The notes: a model not told the origin generated them from the letters alone. Counted from the stretch's first letter, positions 5,754 to 14,550 are shown. The stretch: 23,992 bases of DNA from JAKAGZ01 sp964412105 (GCA_964412105.1 CAYPNM010000045.1:1-23992), one strand, 5' to 3'. Numbers and translations: made by a program.

Positions 5754-7856
5754 ATGAAAAAATGCATTTTTATTATTATCCTTTTATTGCTTAATTCACT
5801 GAGCATTTTTCCGCAGGAGAAGCAAAGCGCGGGCGATACCCTAACATACAAATTACCTGAGGATGTTGTTGTAACAGCTTCGAGACTAAGCATCCCACTT
5901 AAAGAAATTTCATTTGCCACGAGTGTGGTAGGCCAAGAAATTCTTTCGACAATGCCCAGATCAGTCTCTATTGATGAAGCACTTAAATTTGTGCCAGGTG
6001 TAAAAATAGATAACCAGTCTAACGGTGACAGGCTGCATTTATCGATACGCGGGATAGGAATTTTAACCGAAAGGGGCATTCGAGGAATAAAAATTATTCA
6101 GGATGGAATTCCTATTAATGATCCGACCGGTTTTGCGCCTGATTTTTTTGATATTGATATGGCCGATGTGCAACGCATTGAGGTTTTAAGGGGACCGGCA
6201 GCATCACTTTACGGCGGGAGTTCTTCCGGTGGAATTATTAATGTAATTACAAAAAATTCTCCGGACACTCCTTTATTTGGGGAAGCTGGAGGTGTTTATG
6301 GTTCGAATAATTTCTGGAAAAGTTACGGACAATTTGGGGGAAATGTAAACGATGTTAATTACAGGATTTCTTTTGGCAGAACCATGGGAGACGGTTACAG
6401 GATTCATACGCATTTCTGGGGCGACAACGTGTACGCAAAAGCAACATATATTCCCAACAGCAATATTAAGTTAACGCCAATACTGGAATACATCAATTAT
6501 TATCACGAAAATCCAGAGGGAATCACTCTTCAGCAGTATAATGAAGATCCTAAACAGGCCAATCCTGACGCTGTTCCATATAATGAATATCTTCAAACAG
6601 AAAGAACCACTGCAGGGCTGACAGGGTTGATGATATTTAAACAGAACGAAATAAAGTTTAATGTTTTTACAAAGGGAACCCAGTTTACGGAAGCAAATAA
6701 TCATACTTTTAATTACAGAACAATTCAAACTCCCGGAACTTCAGTGCAGTATTCTTACAGCAGTGGAGCGGCAGAAGATTTTTTCAGGAATAAAATCAGC
6801 GCAGGCGCAGATCTTCAATGGCAAAAGATAGAAGAACACCGCGTAGATAATATTTATTCTGTCCCGGGCGATACTGTCAGATCAAGAGAAGAAATTAATC
6901 AAAGAGGCATCGGGCTATTTCTATTGGATAATGTTTCTCTTGGCAAAAAGACTAATTTGTTTTTCAGTCTGCGTTATGACAAAATCCACAACGAGCTAAA
7001 TGATCTTCTCAAACAACCCTATGATGCTTCCGGAGAGGCGGATTTTTCGAAAGCTACGGGAAGGATTGGTATCAGCTATTCGTTGATGGAAGAAGCTAAT
7101 CTTTATGCCAACTGGGGCCAGGGATTTCTTCCACCAGCTACGGAAGAACTTGCACAGAACCCGGACAACTTCGGAGGATTTAATACGCATCTTGTTCCGT
7201 CAACTTCAAACGGATTTGAACTGGGGAGCCGGGGAGATGTATCAAAAATTCTGTATTACGATATTACAGGATTTTATCTTGTTACAAAGAATGATTTTGA
7301 CCGGTATAGAATTACTGATCCGCTGCGTAACCAAGAAACATTTTACAGGAACGCGGGCTCCAGCAGAAGATTCGGTATAGAATTTTATTCAAGATATAAT
7401 CCGATCAGCCCTTTAATACTGCAGGTTGCGTATACTTTTTCACACTTCAAATACACTAATGATACTCCTATCAGAATTATGATGGATGATACATCTATTG
7501 TTAAATATATAGTCAACGGAAATTATCTTCCCAATTCACCGATGCATCAATTATATATTGATGCTGAGTATCATTTTCTTGACAACTGGGTTGTTGGTAT
7601 AAACAGCGAAACACTGAGCAAGACTTATATAGATGGTGCTAATATAGAAAGCGAGGCTGCGCCAGGTTATACATTAATCGGTGCAAGAGTGGGGTATAAA
7701 TTTCATCTGAATAGTTTTAAGGCTGAAGTCACGCTGCAGGGAAGAAACCTTACCGATCAGAAGTATATAGCCTTTACGGAACCTGATCCCGGTGGAAATG
7801 CTTATCAGCCGGGTGCGGGGAGAGAGTTTTTTGTAAATGCAAAGCTTGAATTATAG
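5754..7856 (+). CDS. TonB-dependent outer membrane receptor
   Basis: This 700-residue protein has a signal peptide (1 to about 20, SIFPQ) and a TonB-box-like stretch EDVVVTASR (36-44). The plug domain (about 55-168) has IRGIG, DGIPINDPTGFAPDFFDID, RIEVLRGPAASLYGGSSSGG and INVITK. The rest is a 22-strand-type barrel ending FFVNAKLEL. It is shorter than SusC proteins, lacks their N-terminal carboxypeptidase-regulatory-like domain and has no SusD neighbour. It is therefore more likely a siderophore, metal-chelate or small-ligand receptor; the plug wording is close to FecA/YncD-type receptors. The ligand is unknown. The ribosome site GGGAGAAG (5745-5752) supports the ATG. It follows the anchored protein in the same direction and ends in a hairpin at 7867-7900. 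Confidence 0.93.
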   Translation: MKKCIFIIILLLLNSLSIFPQEKQSAGDTLTYKLPEDVVVTASRLSIPLKEISFATSVVGQEILSTMPRSVSIDEALKFVPGVKIDNQSNGDRLHLSIRGIGILTERGIRGIKIIQDGIPINDPTGFAPDFFDIDMADVQRIEVLRGPAASLYGGSSSGGIINVITKNSPDTPLFGEAGGVYGSNNFWKSYGQFGGNVNDVNYRISFGRTMGDGYRIHTHFWGDNVYAKATYIPNSNIKLTPILEYINYYHENPEGITLQQYNEDPKQANPDAVPYNEYLQTERTTAGLTGLMIFKQNEIKFNVFTKGTQFTEANNHTFNYRTIQTPGTSVQYSYSSGAAEDFFRNKISAGADLQWQKIEEHRVDNIYSVPGDTVRSREEINQRGIGLFLLDNVSLGKKTNLFFSLRYDKIHNELNDLLKQPYDASGEADFSKATGRIGISYSLMEEANLYANWGQGFLPPATEELAQNPDNFGGFNTHLVPSTSNGFELGSRGDVSKILYYDITGFYLVTKNDFDRYRITDPLRNQETFYRNAGSSRRFGIEFYSRYNPISPLILQVAYTFSHFKYTNDTPIRIMMDDTSIVKYIVNGNYLPNSPMHQLYIDAEYHFLDNWVVGINSETLSKTYIDGANIESEAAPGYTLIGARVGYKFHLNSFKAEVTLQGRNLTDQKYIAFTEPDPGGNAYQPGAGREFFVNAKLEL

Positions 7857-7866
7857 GTTACTTCGA

Positions 7867-7900
7867 AAAGATCCCGGTTTTCCTGAACGCCGGGATCTTT
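7867..7900 (+). terminator. Terminator hairpin after the TonB receptor
   Basis: AAAGATCCCGG (7867-7877) and CCGGGATCTTT (7890-7900) form a perfect 11-bp stem with a 12-base loop, 10 bases after the stop codon. The T-run is short (the final TTT is part of the stem). It is probably a terminator or mRNA-end stabiliser. Confidence 0.7.
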
Positions 7901-8009
7901 ACCAAAGCACAGATAGAAATTAAAAGAATTATGAAAAGATGACATGTTACAGGAATGGTATCAGCGGTTCTATTATTGATATTTCAGTTTATTTTGTTTG
8001 GACTTATAG

Positions 8010-8050
8010 CAGGTCGGTTTTTCTTATCAGAAAAAGCCTGACCTGTTTTA
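8010..8050 (+). terminator. Second large hairpin, possible terminator
   Basis: CAGGTCGGTTTTTC (8010-8023) pairs with GAAAAAGCCTGACCTG (8030-8045), with an unpaired base in the right arm and the loop TTATCA; TTTTAA follows. The layout fits a factor-independent terminator, but no gene ends just before it, so it may be a back-up for the receptor transcript or a repeat element. Confidence 0.45.
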
Positions 8051-8294
8051 ACAGCTTCACAATCAAAGAGGGCCAGATTCTTTTATAATTTTCCCTTATC
8101 AAACTTGTGGATTTCATTTATATGTTTGATATTTTCACAGTTAATGATTTGTAATAGCGTTTCTATCTCAATCAAGTAAAACCTGATCCAGCTATTTTTA
8201 TTTGGGTAAATAAAAACAATAAAATTAAATACAAAAATGCTTGACAACCCTTTAATTATTCAACATACCAAAGCAAAAAGGAATTAGATTAAAG

Positions 8295-10142
8295 ATGAAA
8301 AAGTCAATTATCTTCGTGCTGGTTTTCCTGCTTCACTTCCCGGCCTTTTCTCAATCCATTTCGCGGATTGAACCTCCAAACTGGTGGACAGGTATGAAAT
8401 GGAATACAGTAACCCTGCTGATTTACGGTGAAAATATTTCGGAATTACAACCGACTTTTGATTATCCGGAAGTTGAATTGATAAAAAAGGAAAAGACGAG
8501 CAACAAAAACTATTTATTTGTTACTATAAAAATAGATCCTTCCGCTAAAGCCGGTGACATAAAAATCAACTTTAGGGATGGTAATAAAATTATCATTTCA
8601 AAAAACTTTCCAATACTGGAAAGGGAAGAAAATAGTGCAAACCGGAATAGCTTTACTACTAAAGATGCAATACTACTAATCGTTCCTGACAGGTTTTCAA
8701 ACGGGGATACCACAAATGACATTGTGCCGGGAATGAGTGAAAAGACCATGGACAGAACAAAAGATTTTGCAAGACACGGCGGTGACATACAGGGAATTAT
8801 GAATCATCTGGACTATATAAAATCATTGGGTTTCACACAAATCTGGAACACACCTCTTCTTGAAAATAATCAGCCGGAATACTCATACCATGGCTATTCG
8901 ATAACGGATTTTTATAAAATTGATCCGCGTTTCGGTACTAACAAACTGTACAAAACTTTTGTGGCGGAAGCTAAAAAGATAGGTATAGGAGTTATCTGGG
9001 ATGTTGTTTTAAATCATTGTGGCGATGAAAATTATTTTATAAAAGATTTACCTTCAAAAGACTGGGTCAATTATCCTGATACGAGAGTTCAGTGCAATTT
9101 TCAAAAATCAACTTTGTTTGATCCGTATGCGACAGAAATTGACAGGAAGGAATATACAGATGGCTGGTTCAGCAAACATATGCCTGATTTAAACCAGCGA
9201 AATCCTTTAGTGGCAAAATATCTTATACAGAATACAATCTGGTGGATAGAATATGCGGGGCTCTCAGGGTTAAGAGTAGATACATTTTCTTATTCGGACA
9301 AGGATTTTCTAACAACCTGGACGAAAGCCGTATTGAATGAATATCCTAATTTTAACATGGTCGGCGAAGAGATGACAAATCAGATCGATTGGGTGAGCTA
9401 CTGGCAAATTGATAAGGTAAACCGAGATGGATATAAATGTTATTTACCCACTTTAATGGATTTTTCTTTAAGCAATTACGTTGTCAACAGTCTCTCCTAT
9501 TCCAGTCCATGGTTTTCATCGTGGCAGGATACATACCAGAGCATTGCCCAGGATTATAATTTCCCGCATCCTGATGACCAGCTGATTTTTCCCGATAATC
9601 ACGATATGGACAGGTTTTACTCAAGATTGAATAAGAATTTTGACAAATGGAAACTTGGCATTGCATTATATATGACGATGAGAGGAATACCCCAGTTTCT
9701 TTACGGAACGGAAGTTTTGATGACCAATAAAAAGTCGGGTAACGACGGCCAGAGACGCGGAGACTTTTACGGGGGCTGGATCAATGATAAAAAAAATGCT
9801 TTTACAGGTAAAGGACTTACTGTACAGGAAAAGGAGGCACAGAATTATTTTTCAAGACTGCTAAACTGGAGAAAAAATAACATAGTAATACACAATGGAA
9901 AATTTAAACATTATGCTCCGCAGATAAATGATGTTTACGTGTATTTCAGGTATACGGATAAAGGTAAAGTTATGGTTATCCTGAATAAGAACAAAAATAA
10001 AGTGAGTCTTGATATGAAAAGGTACAATGAAATGATACCGGCTGCTTTTAAAGCGAAAGATATTATTTCAGAAAAAGTAATGGAGATAAAGGATGTGCTT
10101 GACGTTCCTGCAAAAACAGCGATGATTTTGGAAGTGGAATAA
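8295..10142 (+). CDS. Exported GH13 alpha-amylase family enzyme, cyclomaltodextrinase/neopullulanase type
   Basis: This 615-residue protein has a signal peptide (1 to about 19, FPAFS). An N-terminal beta domain starting SRIEPPNWWTGMK (residues 23 to about 110) is typical of Bacteroidota cyclomaltodextrinases. The catalytic barrel has the four GH13 regions: DVVLNH (236-241), GLRVDTFSY (325-333) with Arg327 and nucleophile Asp329, VGEE with acid/base Glu358, and DNHD (434-437) with His436 and Asp437. PDRFSNGD (131-138) is the usual metal-loop motif. Residues about 530-615 form the small C-terminal beta domain. It should hydrolyse alpha-1,4 links in cyclodextrins, maltooligosaccharides or pullulan in the periplasm. 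There are no SusC/SusD genes beside it. It has its own spacer upstream and a bidirectional terminator downstream. Confidence 0.94.
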   Translation: MKKSIIFVLVFLLHFPAFSQSISRIEPPNWWTGMKWNTVTLLIYGENISELQPTFDYPEVELIKKEKTSNKNYLFVTIKIDPSAKAGDIKINFRDGNKIIISKNFPILEREENSANRNSFTTKDAILLIVPDRFSNGDTTNDIVPGMSEKTMDRTKDFARHGGDIQGIMNHLDYIKSLGFTQIWNTPLLENNQPEYSYHGYSITDFYKIDPRFGTNKLYKTFVAEAKKIGIGVIWDVVLNHCGDENYFIKDLPSKDWVNYPDTRVQCNFQKSTLFDPYATEIDRKEYTDGWFSKHMPDLNQRNPLVAKYLIQNTIWWIEYAGLSGLRVDTFSYSDKDFLTTWTKAVLNEYPNFNMVGEEMTNQIDWVSYWQIDKVNRDGYKCYLPTLMDFSLSNYVVNSLSYSSPWFSSWQDTYQSIAQDYNFPHPDDQLIFPDNHDMDRFYSRLNKNFDKWKLGIALYMTMRGIPQFLYGTEVLMTNKKSGNDGQRRGDFYGGWINDKKNAFTGKGLTVQEKEAQNYFSRLLNWRKNNIVIHNGKFKHYAPQINDVYVYFRYTDKGKVMVILNKNKNKVSLDMKRYNEMIPAAFKAKDIISEKVMEIKDVLDVPAKTAMILEVE

Positions 10143-10248
10143 GATCACAGGGGCCAACTGCTTAAAAATAAATTTTCCGGCAGTGTGCTAACCGGCTGAA
10201 TGCTCCCGGAAAGATTTTGATTCTTATAAGCATATCGCAGCTATAAAA

Positions 10249-10277
10249 AACGGGCGGGGAAAAAATCCCTGCCCGTT
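10249..10277. terminator. Bidirectional terminator between GH13 and isocitrate dehydrogenase genes
   Basis: AACGGGC plus GGGGA (10249-10260) pairs with TCCCT plus GCCCGTT (10266-10277), giving a 12-bp stem with one G-U pair and an AAAAA loop. An A-run lies to the left and a T-rich flank to the right. It sits between two convergent stop codons and can serve both strands. Confidence 0.85.
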
Positions 10278-10288
10278 ATTCAAATAAA

Positions 10289-10311
10289 TGATTTACTGAA
10301 TTAGTAAATCA
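10289..10311. repeat. Perfect 9-bp inverted repeat at the icd 3' end
   Basis: TGATTTACT (10289-10297) and AGTAAATCA (10303-10311) flank the 5-base loop GAATT. On the minus strand it lies 2 bases beyond the isocitrate dehydrogenase stop codon, ahead of the GC-rich terminator. It is AT-rich and may be an mRNA-end structure. Confidence 0.5.
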
Positions 10312-10313
10312 GC

Positions 10314-12395
10314 TTACATCTCATCAATAATTTTATTAAAAATTGCACTCGGGCGCATAACGGCTGCAGCTTTCTTATCATCAGGTAAGTAATAGCCGCC
10401 GATGTCTGCCGGTTTGCCCTGCACTGAAATTAAATCATTTACAATCTTATCTTCATTGGCCTGAAGTTCTTTATGCATTTTTGTGAAACGGGCTTTCAAT
10501 CCGGCATCTTTATTTTGTTCTGCTAATGCCTGAGCCCAGTATAAAGAGAGATAGAACGAACTTCCCCTGTTATCTATCTCGCCGGCTTTTCGTGAAGGAT
10601 ATCTTGCATTTTCCAGATATTTCCCGATTGCACTGTCGAGCGTTTCAGCCAAGAGCGCAGCCTTTGCATTACCGGATTTTTCGGCTATCATTTCCAGAGA
10701 GGGGACAAGTGCGCAGTACTCACCGAGTGAATCCCATCTCAAATGACTTTCTTTTAATAGTTGCTGAACGTGTTTCGGAGCGGAACCGCCGGCCCCTGTT
10801 TCAAATAAACCGCCACCCTTAAGTAGAGGAACTATTGAAAGCATTCTCGCACTGGTTCCAAGTTCAAGAATAGGGAAAAGGTCTGTGAGATAATCACGAA
10901 GTACATTTCCGGTAACNNNNNNNNNNNNNNNNNNNNNNNNNNNNNNNNNNNNNNNNNNNNNNNNNNNNNNNNNNNNNNNNNNNNNNNNNNNNNNNNNNNN
11001 NNNNNNNNNNNNNNNNCACATTCTGAAAATGTCTCCGCTTTCAACCTGCTTTTCAAGCAACGTTTTTCCTTCAGAATTTACTACACGAATTACGCCATCG
11101 CCTTTAGCCTCAAATGTTTTATCATGGGAACCATACTCCTCTGCTTTTTTTGCCATTAAACCAACGTTGGAAACTGCTCCCATTGTAGTCGGATCGAATT
11201 GGCCTTTTGCTTTGGCGTCTTCAATAATTTCACTATATATTGTTGCATAACAGCGGTCGGGTATCATTGCCATGCAATCCTGGAGCTCATCCTTTAAGTT
11301 CCACATTTTGCCGCCATCACGTACAACGTTCGGCATAGATGCATCTACAATTATATCATTGGGAACGTGAAGATTAGTTTTTCCGATTCTTGAATCAACT
11401 ATTGCGAGCGGCGGGCGGCTTTCATATACTTTGTTTATATCTTCTTCTATTTCTTTTCTTTTATCATCAGGAAGTTTTTTTAGTTTATCCAGGATATCCA
11501 ACAAACCATAATTTGGATTAGCACCTATTTCTTTCAAAGTATTTGCGTGTTTTTCGAGGGCATCTTTATAGTATGCAGAGACAGCGTGCCCGAACATAAT
11601 CGGATCGGATATTTTCATCATAGTAGCTTTAAGATGAAGCGAAAGAAGCACACCATCTTTTTTTGCAGCTTCAATTTGTTCAGCATAAAATTTACGCAGC
11701 TCTTTCACATTCATTACTGCTGCATCTATCACTTCTCCGTTAAGCAACTTAAGGTTTTCTTTAAGGACTTCTGATTTTCCATCCTTACCGATGTACTCAA
11801 TTTTGACCACATCTTCTTTGTTCATTGTTAATGATTTCTCTGAGCCATAAAAATCTTTTTGAGTCATATGAGTAACCCGCGCTTTTGATCCGGAAGCAGG
11901 CCAGGGCTTCATCATTTTATGTGGATGCTTTTTAGCAAACTTTTTAACGGAAGCTGCAGCCCGTCTGTCTGAATTCCCTTCTCTGAGAACAGGATTTACA
12001 GCGGAGCCGAGCACTTTTGAAAATCTTTCCTTTAATGCTTTTTCTTCCTCAGTTTTAGGTTCATCCGGATAATCGGGAATTTTATATCCTTTTTCCTGCA
12101 ATTCCTTTATGGCTGCATGAACCTGTGGAATGGTAGCACTGATGTTTGGAAGCTTTATGATATTGGCTTCAGGCTTTTGAGTGAGTTCTCCAAGTTCGGT
12201 AAGATAATCATGAATTTTCTGATCTTCGGTCAGATTATCAGGAAAGTTTGCGATTATTCTGCCGGCAAGGGAGATATCTTTTGTTTCAATTTCAATTCCT
12301 GTCCCCTTTGCAAATGATTTAATGATTGGCAATAAGCAATAAGATGCTAATGCCGGGGCTTCGTCAATTTTAGTCCAGGTGATTTTTGTTTCCAT
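10314..12395 (-). CDS. icd: Monomeric NADP-type isocitrate dehydrogenase, interrupted by a scaffold gap
   Basis: This enzyme of the TCA cycle converts isocitrate to 2-oxoglutarate and CO2. The 459 residues before the gap and 200 after it match the monomeric (about 740-residue) family throughout. From memory of the Azotobacter enzyme, ligand positions are kept: Asn84, Ser131, Asn134 and Arg144 in VLGSAVNPVLREGNSDRR, Lys256 in LHLKAT, Asp351 in VDASMP, and Tyr421. After the gap, NVLRDYLTD supplies the Arg and two Asp of the metal/isocitrate site. GGGLFETGAGGSAPKHVQQ is the family's signature stretch. About 80 residues, from just after GDIFRMC to VTGNVLRD, are missing, so the real gap should be near 240 bases. 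The frame is consistent on both sides. The ATG at 12393-12395 follows a GGGAA ribosome site. It is divergent from the S15 hydrolase gene. Confidence 0.95.
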   Translation of the reverse strand: METKITWTKIDEAPALASYCLLPIIKSFAKGTGIEIETKDISLAGRIIANFPDNLTEDQKIHDYLTELGELTQKPEANIIKLPNISATIPQVHAAIKELQEKGYKIPDYPDEPKTEEEKALKERFSKVLGSAVNPVLREGNSDRRAAASVKKFAKKHPHKMMKPWPASGSKARVTHMTQKDFYGSEKSLTMNKEDVVKIEYIGKDGKSEVLKENLKLLNGEVIDAAVMNVKELRKFYAEQIEAAKKDGVLLSLHLKATMMKISDPIMFGHAVSAYYKDALEKHANTLKEIGANPNYGLLDILDKLKKLPDDKRKEIEEDINKVYESRPPLAIVDSRIGKTNLHVPNDIIVDASMPNVVRDGGKMWNLKDELQDCMAMIPDRCYATIYSEIIEDAKAKGQFDPTTMGAVSNVGLMAKKAEEYGSHDKTFEAKGDGVIRVVNSEGKTLLEKQVESGDIFRMXXXXXXXXXXXXXXXXXXXXXXXXXXXXXXXXXXVTGNVLRDYLTDLFPILELGTSARMLSIVPLLKGGGLFETGAGGSAPKHVQQLLKESHLRWDSLGEYCALVPSLEMIAEKSGNAKAALLAETLDSAIGKYLENARYPSRKAGEIDNRGSSFYLSLYWAQALAEQNKDAGLKARFTKMHKELQANEDKIVNDLISVQGKPADIGGYYLPDDKKAAAVMRPSAIFNKIIDEM
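10917..11016. other. Scaffold gap of 100 N inside icd
   Basis: The gap is exactly 100 unknown bases. The frame needs a length of 3k+1, which 100 satisfies, but the family alignment calls for about 80 missing residues rather than 33, so the length is probably a placeholder. Confidence 0.9.
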
Positions 12396-12610
12396 TTGTT
12401 TTCCCGCTTTTTTTGTTTCAGTAGTTACGCAGTGTAATTTATAAACATCTTTAAAAATACTGAATCTTTGATAATTATTAAAGAAAGAGACCGGGATAAA
12501 TTCTGATCATTATGCGCTAAGCTATCCGGATTCTCACTCATCACAATTATTTTTGAAATTTTGAAAGAATGTATTATTATCAATCCAAATTATTTCATCT
12601 CTAATATACA

Positions 12611-12616
12611 CGGGGG
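12611..12616 (+). promoter_or_regulatory. Ribosome binding site fixing the S15 hydrolase start
   Basis: CGGGGG lies 7 bases before the ATG at 12624. It favours that ATG over an in-frame TTG 63 bases upstream, which has no such site and would put 21 extra residues before the signal peptide. Confidence 0.55.
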
Positions 12617-12623
12617 CTTGTGT

Positions 12624-14519
12624 ATGTTCCGCAGATCTAAAAGCGTTTTTCAGCGCTTTCTTTTCATCCTGCTGGTTATATCCTTCTTTTCATTCAACAG
12701 CAGCACATCTCAGGATAGTTCAAACTATGTTGAGAAGAATTATGATAAGCATGAATACTATATTCCTATGCGTGATGGGGTAAAATTATTTACAATTGTT
12801 TATTCCCCCAAGGATGAATCCGTTAAATACCCGATTATGTTAACCAGAACCCCATACAGTGTGGGTCCATATGGAGAGGACAAATTCAAAGAAGCCCTTG
12901 GGCCGTCGGAGCTTTTTGAAAAGGAAGGATATATTTTTGTTTACCAGGATGTAAGGGGAAGATTTATGTCAGAAGGGACATTTGATGATATGCGGCCTTA
13001 CATTCCTGATAAAAAGAGCGATAAAGATATTGATGAATCTTCGGATACCTATGATACAATTGACTGGCTAATAAAAAATGTTGATAACAATAATGGCAAG
13101 GTTGGAATGTGGGGGATTTCCTATCCCGGCTTCTATACTGCGATGGGTACGATTGATGCTCATCCCGCACTAGTAGCGGCTTCACCACAGGCGCCTATAG
13201 CTGACTGGTTTGTTGATGATGATTTTCATCGTAATGGTGCTTTTTGGCTTCCCCATGCTTTTAATTTTTATAGTGTATTCGGAATTCCGCGGCCGAAACC
13301 AATTAAAAAATGGCCCAGACCTGTTTTCACTATTCCGACTCCCGATGGTTATAACTTTTTTTTAAAGATGGGCTCATTTGAAAATACGGATAAAGAATTT
13401 TATAAGGGAAGAATTCCATCCTGGAATCAATTTCTCGATCACCCGGATTACGATGAGTACTGGCAGGCACGGAGCACCCTTCCACATTTCAATCACATAA
13501 AACCGGCAGTAATGACCGTCGGAGGATGGTTTGATGCAGAAGATCTGTATGGTGCATTACATACTTATGCATCAATTGAAGAAAAGAATCCGGGAATTAA
13601 AAATACAATTGTAATGGGGCCGTGGTTTCATGGAGGCTGGGCAAGGTCGGAAGGCGATCATCTTGGTAATATCTGGTTCGGGAGTAAAACCAGTAAATTT
13701 TATGGACAAAACATTGAATTGAAGTTTTTTAATTATTACCTGAAAGGCAAAGGCGAAGCGAATTTGCCGGAGGCATACGTATTTGAAACCGGAACGGATC
13801 AGTGGAAGACTTATGATAGGTGGCCGCCTGAAAATGTAAAGAAAGAAAAATTATATTTCTATTCGAGCGGAAGGTTATCCTTTGACAAACCTGCTTCATA
13901 TAATTCTGATTTTGACGAATACATAAGCGATCCAAACAAGCCGGTTCCCTTTACTGCCTCAATTACAAATGAAATGCCCCGCGAATATATGGATGAAGAT
14001 CAACGTTTTGCATCAACAAGACCGGATGTGCTGGTTTACCAAACAGAGATACTAGATAAAAACGTAACTATTGCCGGACCTATGCTTGCGGACCTTTTTA
14101 TATCTACTTCAGGCACCGATGCAGACTGGGTTGTAAAGGTAATTGATGTGTATCCGGATACCGCTTCTGATAACAAATCTAATCCACCGGGTGTGAGAAT
14201 GGGTGGATTTGAAATGATGGTTCGAGGCGATATAATGAGAGGAAAATACAGAAACAGCTACGAAAAACCGGAGCCATTCATTCCCAACAAAGTTACTGAA
14301 GTCAAGGTACCTCTTCAAGATATCAATCATACTTTTCTGAAAGGACACAGGATAATGATTCAAATTCAGAGCAGCTGGTTTCCGCTTGCAGACAGAAATC
14401 CGCAGAAGTTTACAGATATCTATCACGCAAAAGAAAGTGATTTTCAAAAAGCAATACAGCGTGTTTATCATGCTGGTTCCTATCCGACTCATCTGGAAGT
14501 AAATATTTTAAATGACTAA
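12624..14519 (+). CDS. Exported S15/CocE-family serine hydrolase, alpha-amino-acid ester hydrolase-like
   Basis: From the ATG at 12624 the protein has 631 residues. It has a signal peptide (basic FRRSKSVFQR, then a hydrophobic run, cleavage near residue 29), an alpha/beta-hydrolase domain and a C-terminal jelly-roll domain (about 390-631) as in X-Pro dipeptidyl-peptidase/CocE proteins. The catalytic triad is Ser166 (GISYPG), Asp304 (GGWFDAEDLYG) and His336 (PWFHGG). Acidic residues Asp200 (FVDDDFHRNG), Glu306 and Asp307 have the same spacing to the triad as the carboxylate cluster that binds the substrate amino group in Xanthomonas alpha-amino-acid ester hydrolase (Ser174, Asp208, Asp307, Glu309, Asp310, His340). 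It should thus cleave esters or amides of alpha-amino acids in the periplasm; the natural substrate is unknown. The M28 peptidase follows 31 bases later, probably in one operon. Confidence 0.88.
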   Translation: MFRRSKSVFQRFLFILLVISFFSFNSSTSQDSSNYVEKNYDKHEYYIPMRDGVKLFTIVYSPKDESVKYPIMLTRTPYSVGPYGEDKFKEALGPSELFEKEGYIFVYQDVRGRFMSEGTFDDMRPYIPDKKSDKDIDESSDTYDTIDWLIKNVDNNNGKVGMWGISYPGFYTAMGTIDAHPALVAASPQAPIADWFVDDDFHRNGAFWLPHAFNFYSVFGIPRPKPIKKWPRPVFTIPTPDGYNFFLKMGSFENTDKEFYKGRIPSWNQFLDHPDYDEYWQARSTLPHFNHIKPAVMTVGGWFDAEDLYGALHTYASIEEKNPGIKNTIVMGPWFHGGWARSEGDHLGNIWFGSKTSKFYGQNIELKFFNYYLKGKGEANLPEAYVFETGTDQWKTYDRWPPENVKKEKLYFYSSGRLSFDKPASYNSDFDEYISDPNKPVPFTASITNEMPREYMDEDQRFASTRPDVLVYQTEILDKNVTIAGPMLADLFISTSGTDADWVVKVIDVYPDTASDNKSNPPGVRMGGFEMMVRGDIMRGKYRNSYEKPEPFIPNKVTEVKVPLQDINHTFLKGHRIMIQIQSSWFPLADRNPQKFTDIYHAKESDFQKAIQRVYHAGSYPTHLEVNILND

Positions 14520-14535
14520 AATAACACTAATTATT

Positions 14536-14544
14536 AAAGGGAGG
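14536..14544 (+). promoter_or_regulatory. Ribosome binding site fixing the M28 peptidase GTG start
   Basis: AAAGGGAGG lies 6 bases before the GTG at 14551. An in-frame ATG at 14512 overlaps the upstream gene by 8 bases and lacks a comparable site. GTG also places the signal peptide at the N-terminus. Confidence 0.7.
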
Positions 14545-14550
14545 TTAAAA

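Larger units (their letters stand above)
7857..8294. other. 438-base gene-free stretch with two hairpins
   Basis: Between the TonB receptor and the GH13 gene there is no convincing gene. A terminator-like hairpin lies right after the receptor (7867-7900) and a second larger hairpin at 8010-8045. A TTGACA at 8241-8246 could be a -35 box for the GH13 gene, but the matching -10 region (CATACC at 8264-8269) is poor. The spacer and the hairpins argue that the receptor and GH13 genes are separate transcripts. Confidence 0.55.

Noticed and set aside
5743..5757. Four-codon upstream frame (ATG to TGA) overlapping the TonB receptor start as ATGA
   Set aside because: Its ATG has no ribosome site, and the receptor has its own GGGAGAAG site, so translational coupling is not needed.
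7940..8086. 48-codon plus-strand frame after the TonB receptor
   Set aside because: It has no ribosome site and is translated straight through the large hairpin at 8010-8045; more likely non-coding.
12561..12623. TTG at 12561 as the start of the S15 hydrolase
   Set aside because: It adds 21 residues before the basic signal-peptide start and lacks a ribosome site, while ATG 12624 has CGGGGG 7 bases upstream.
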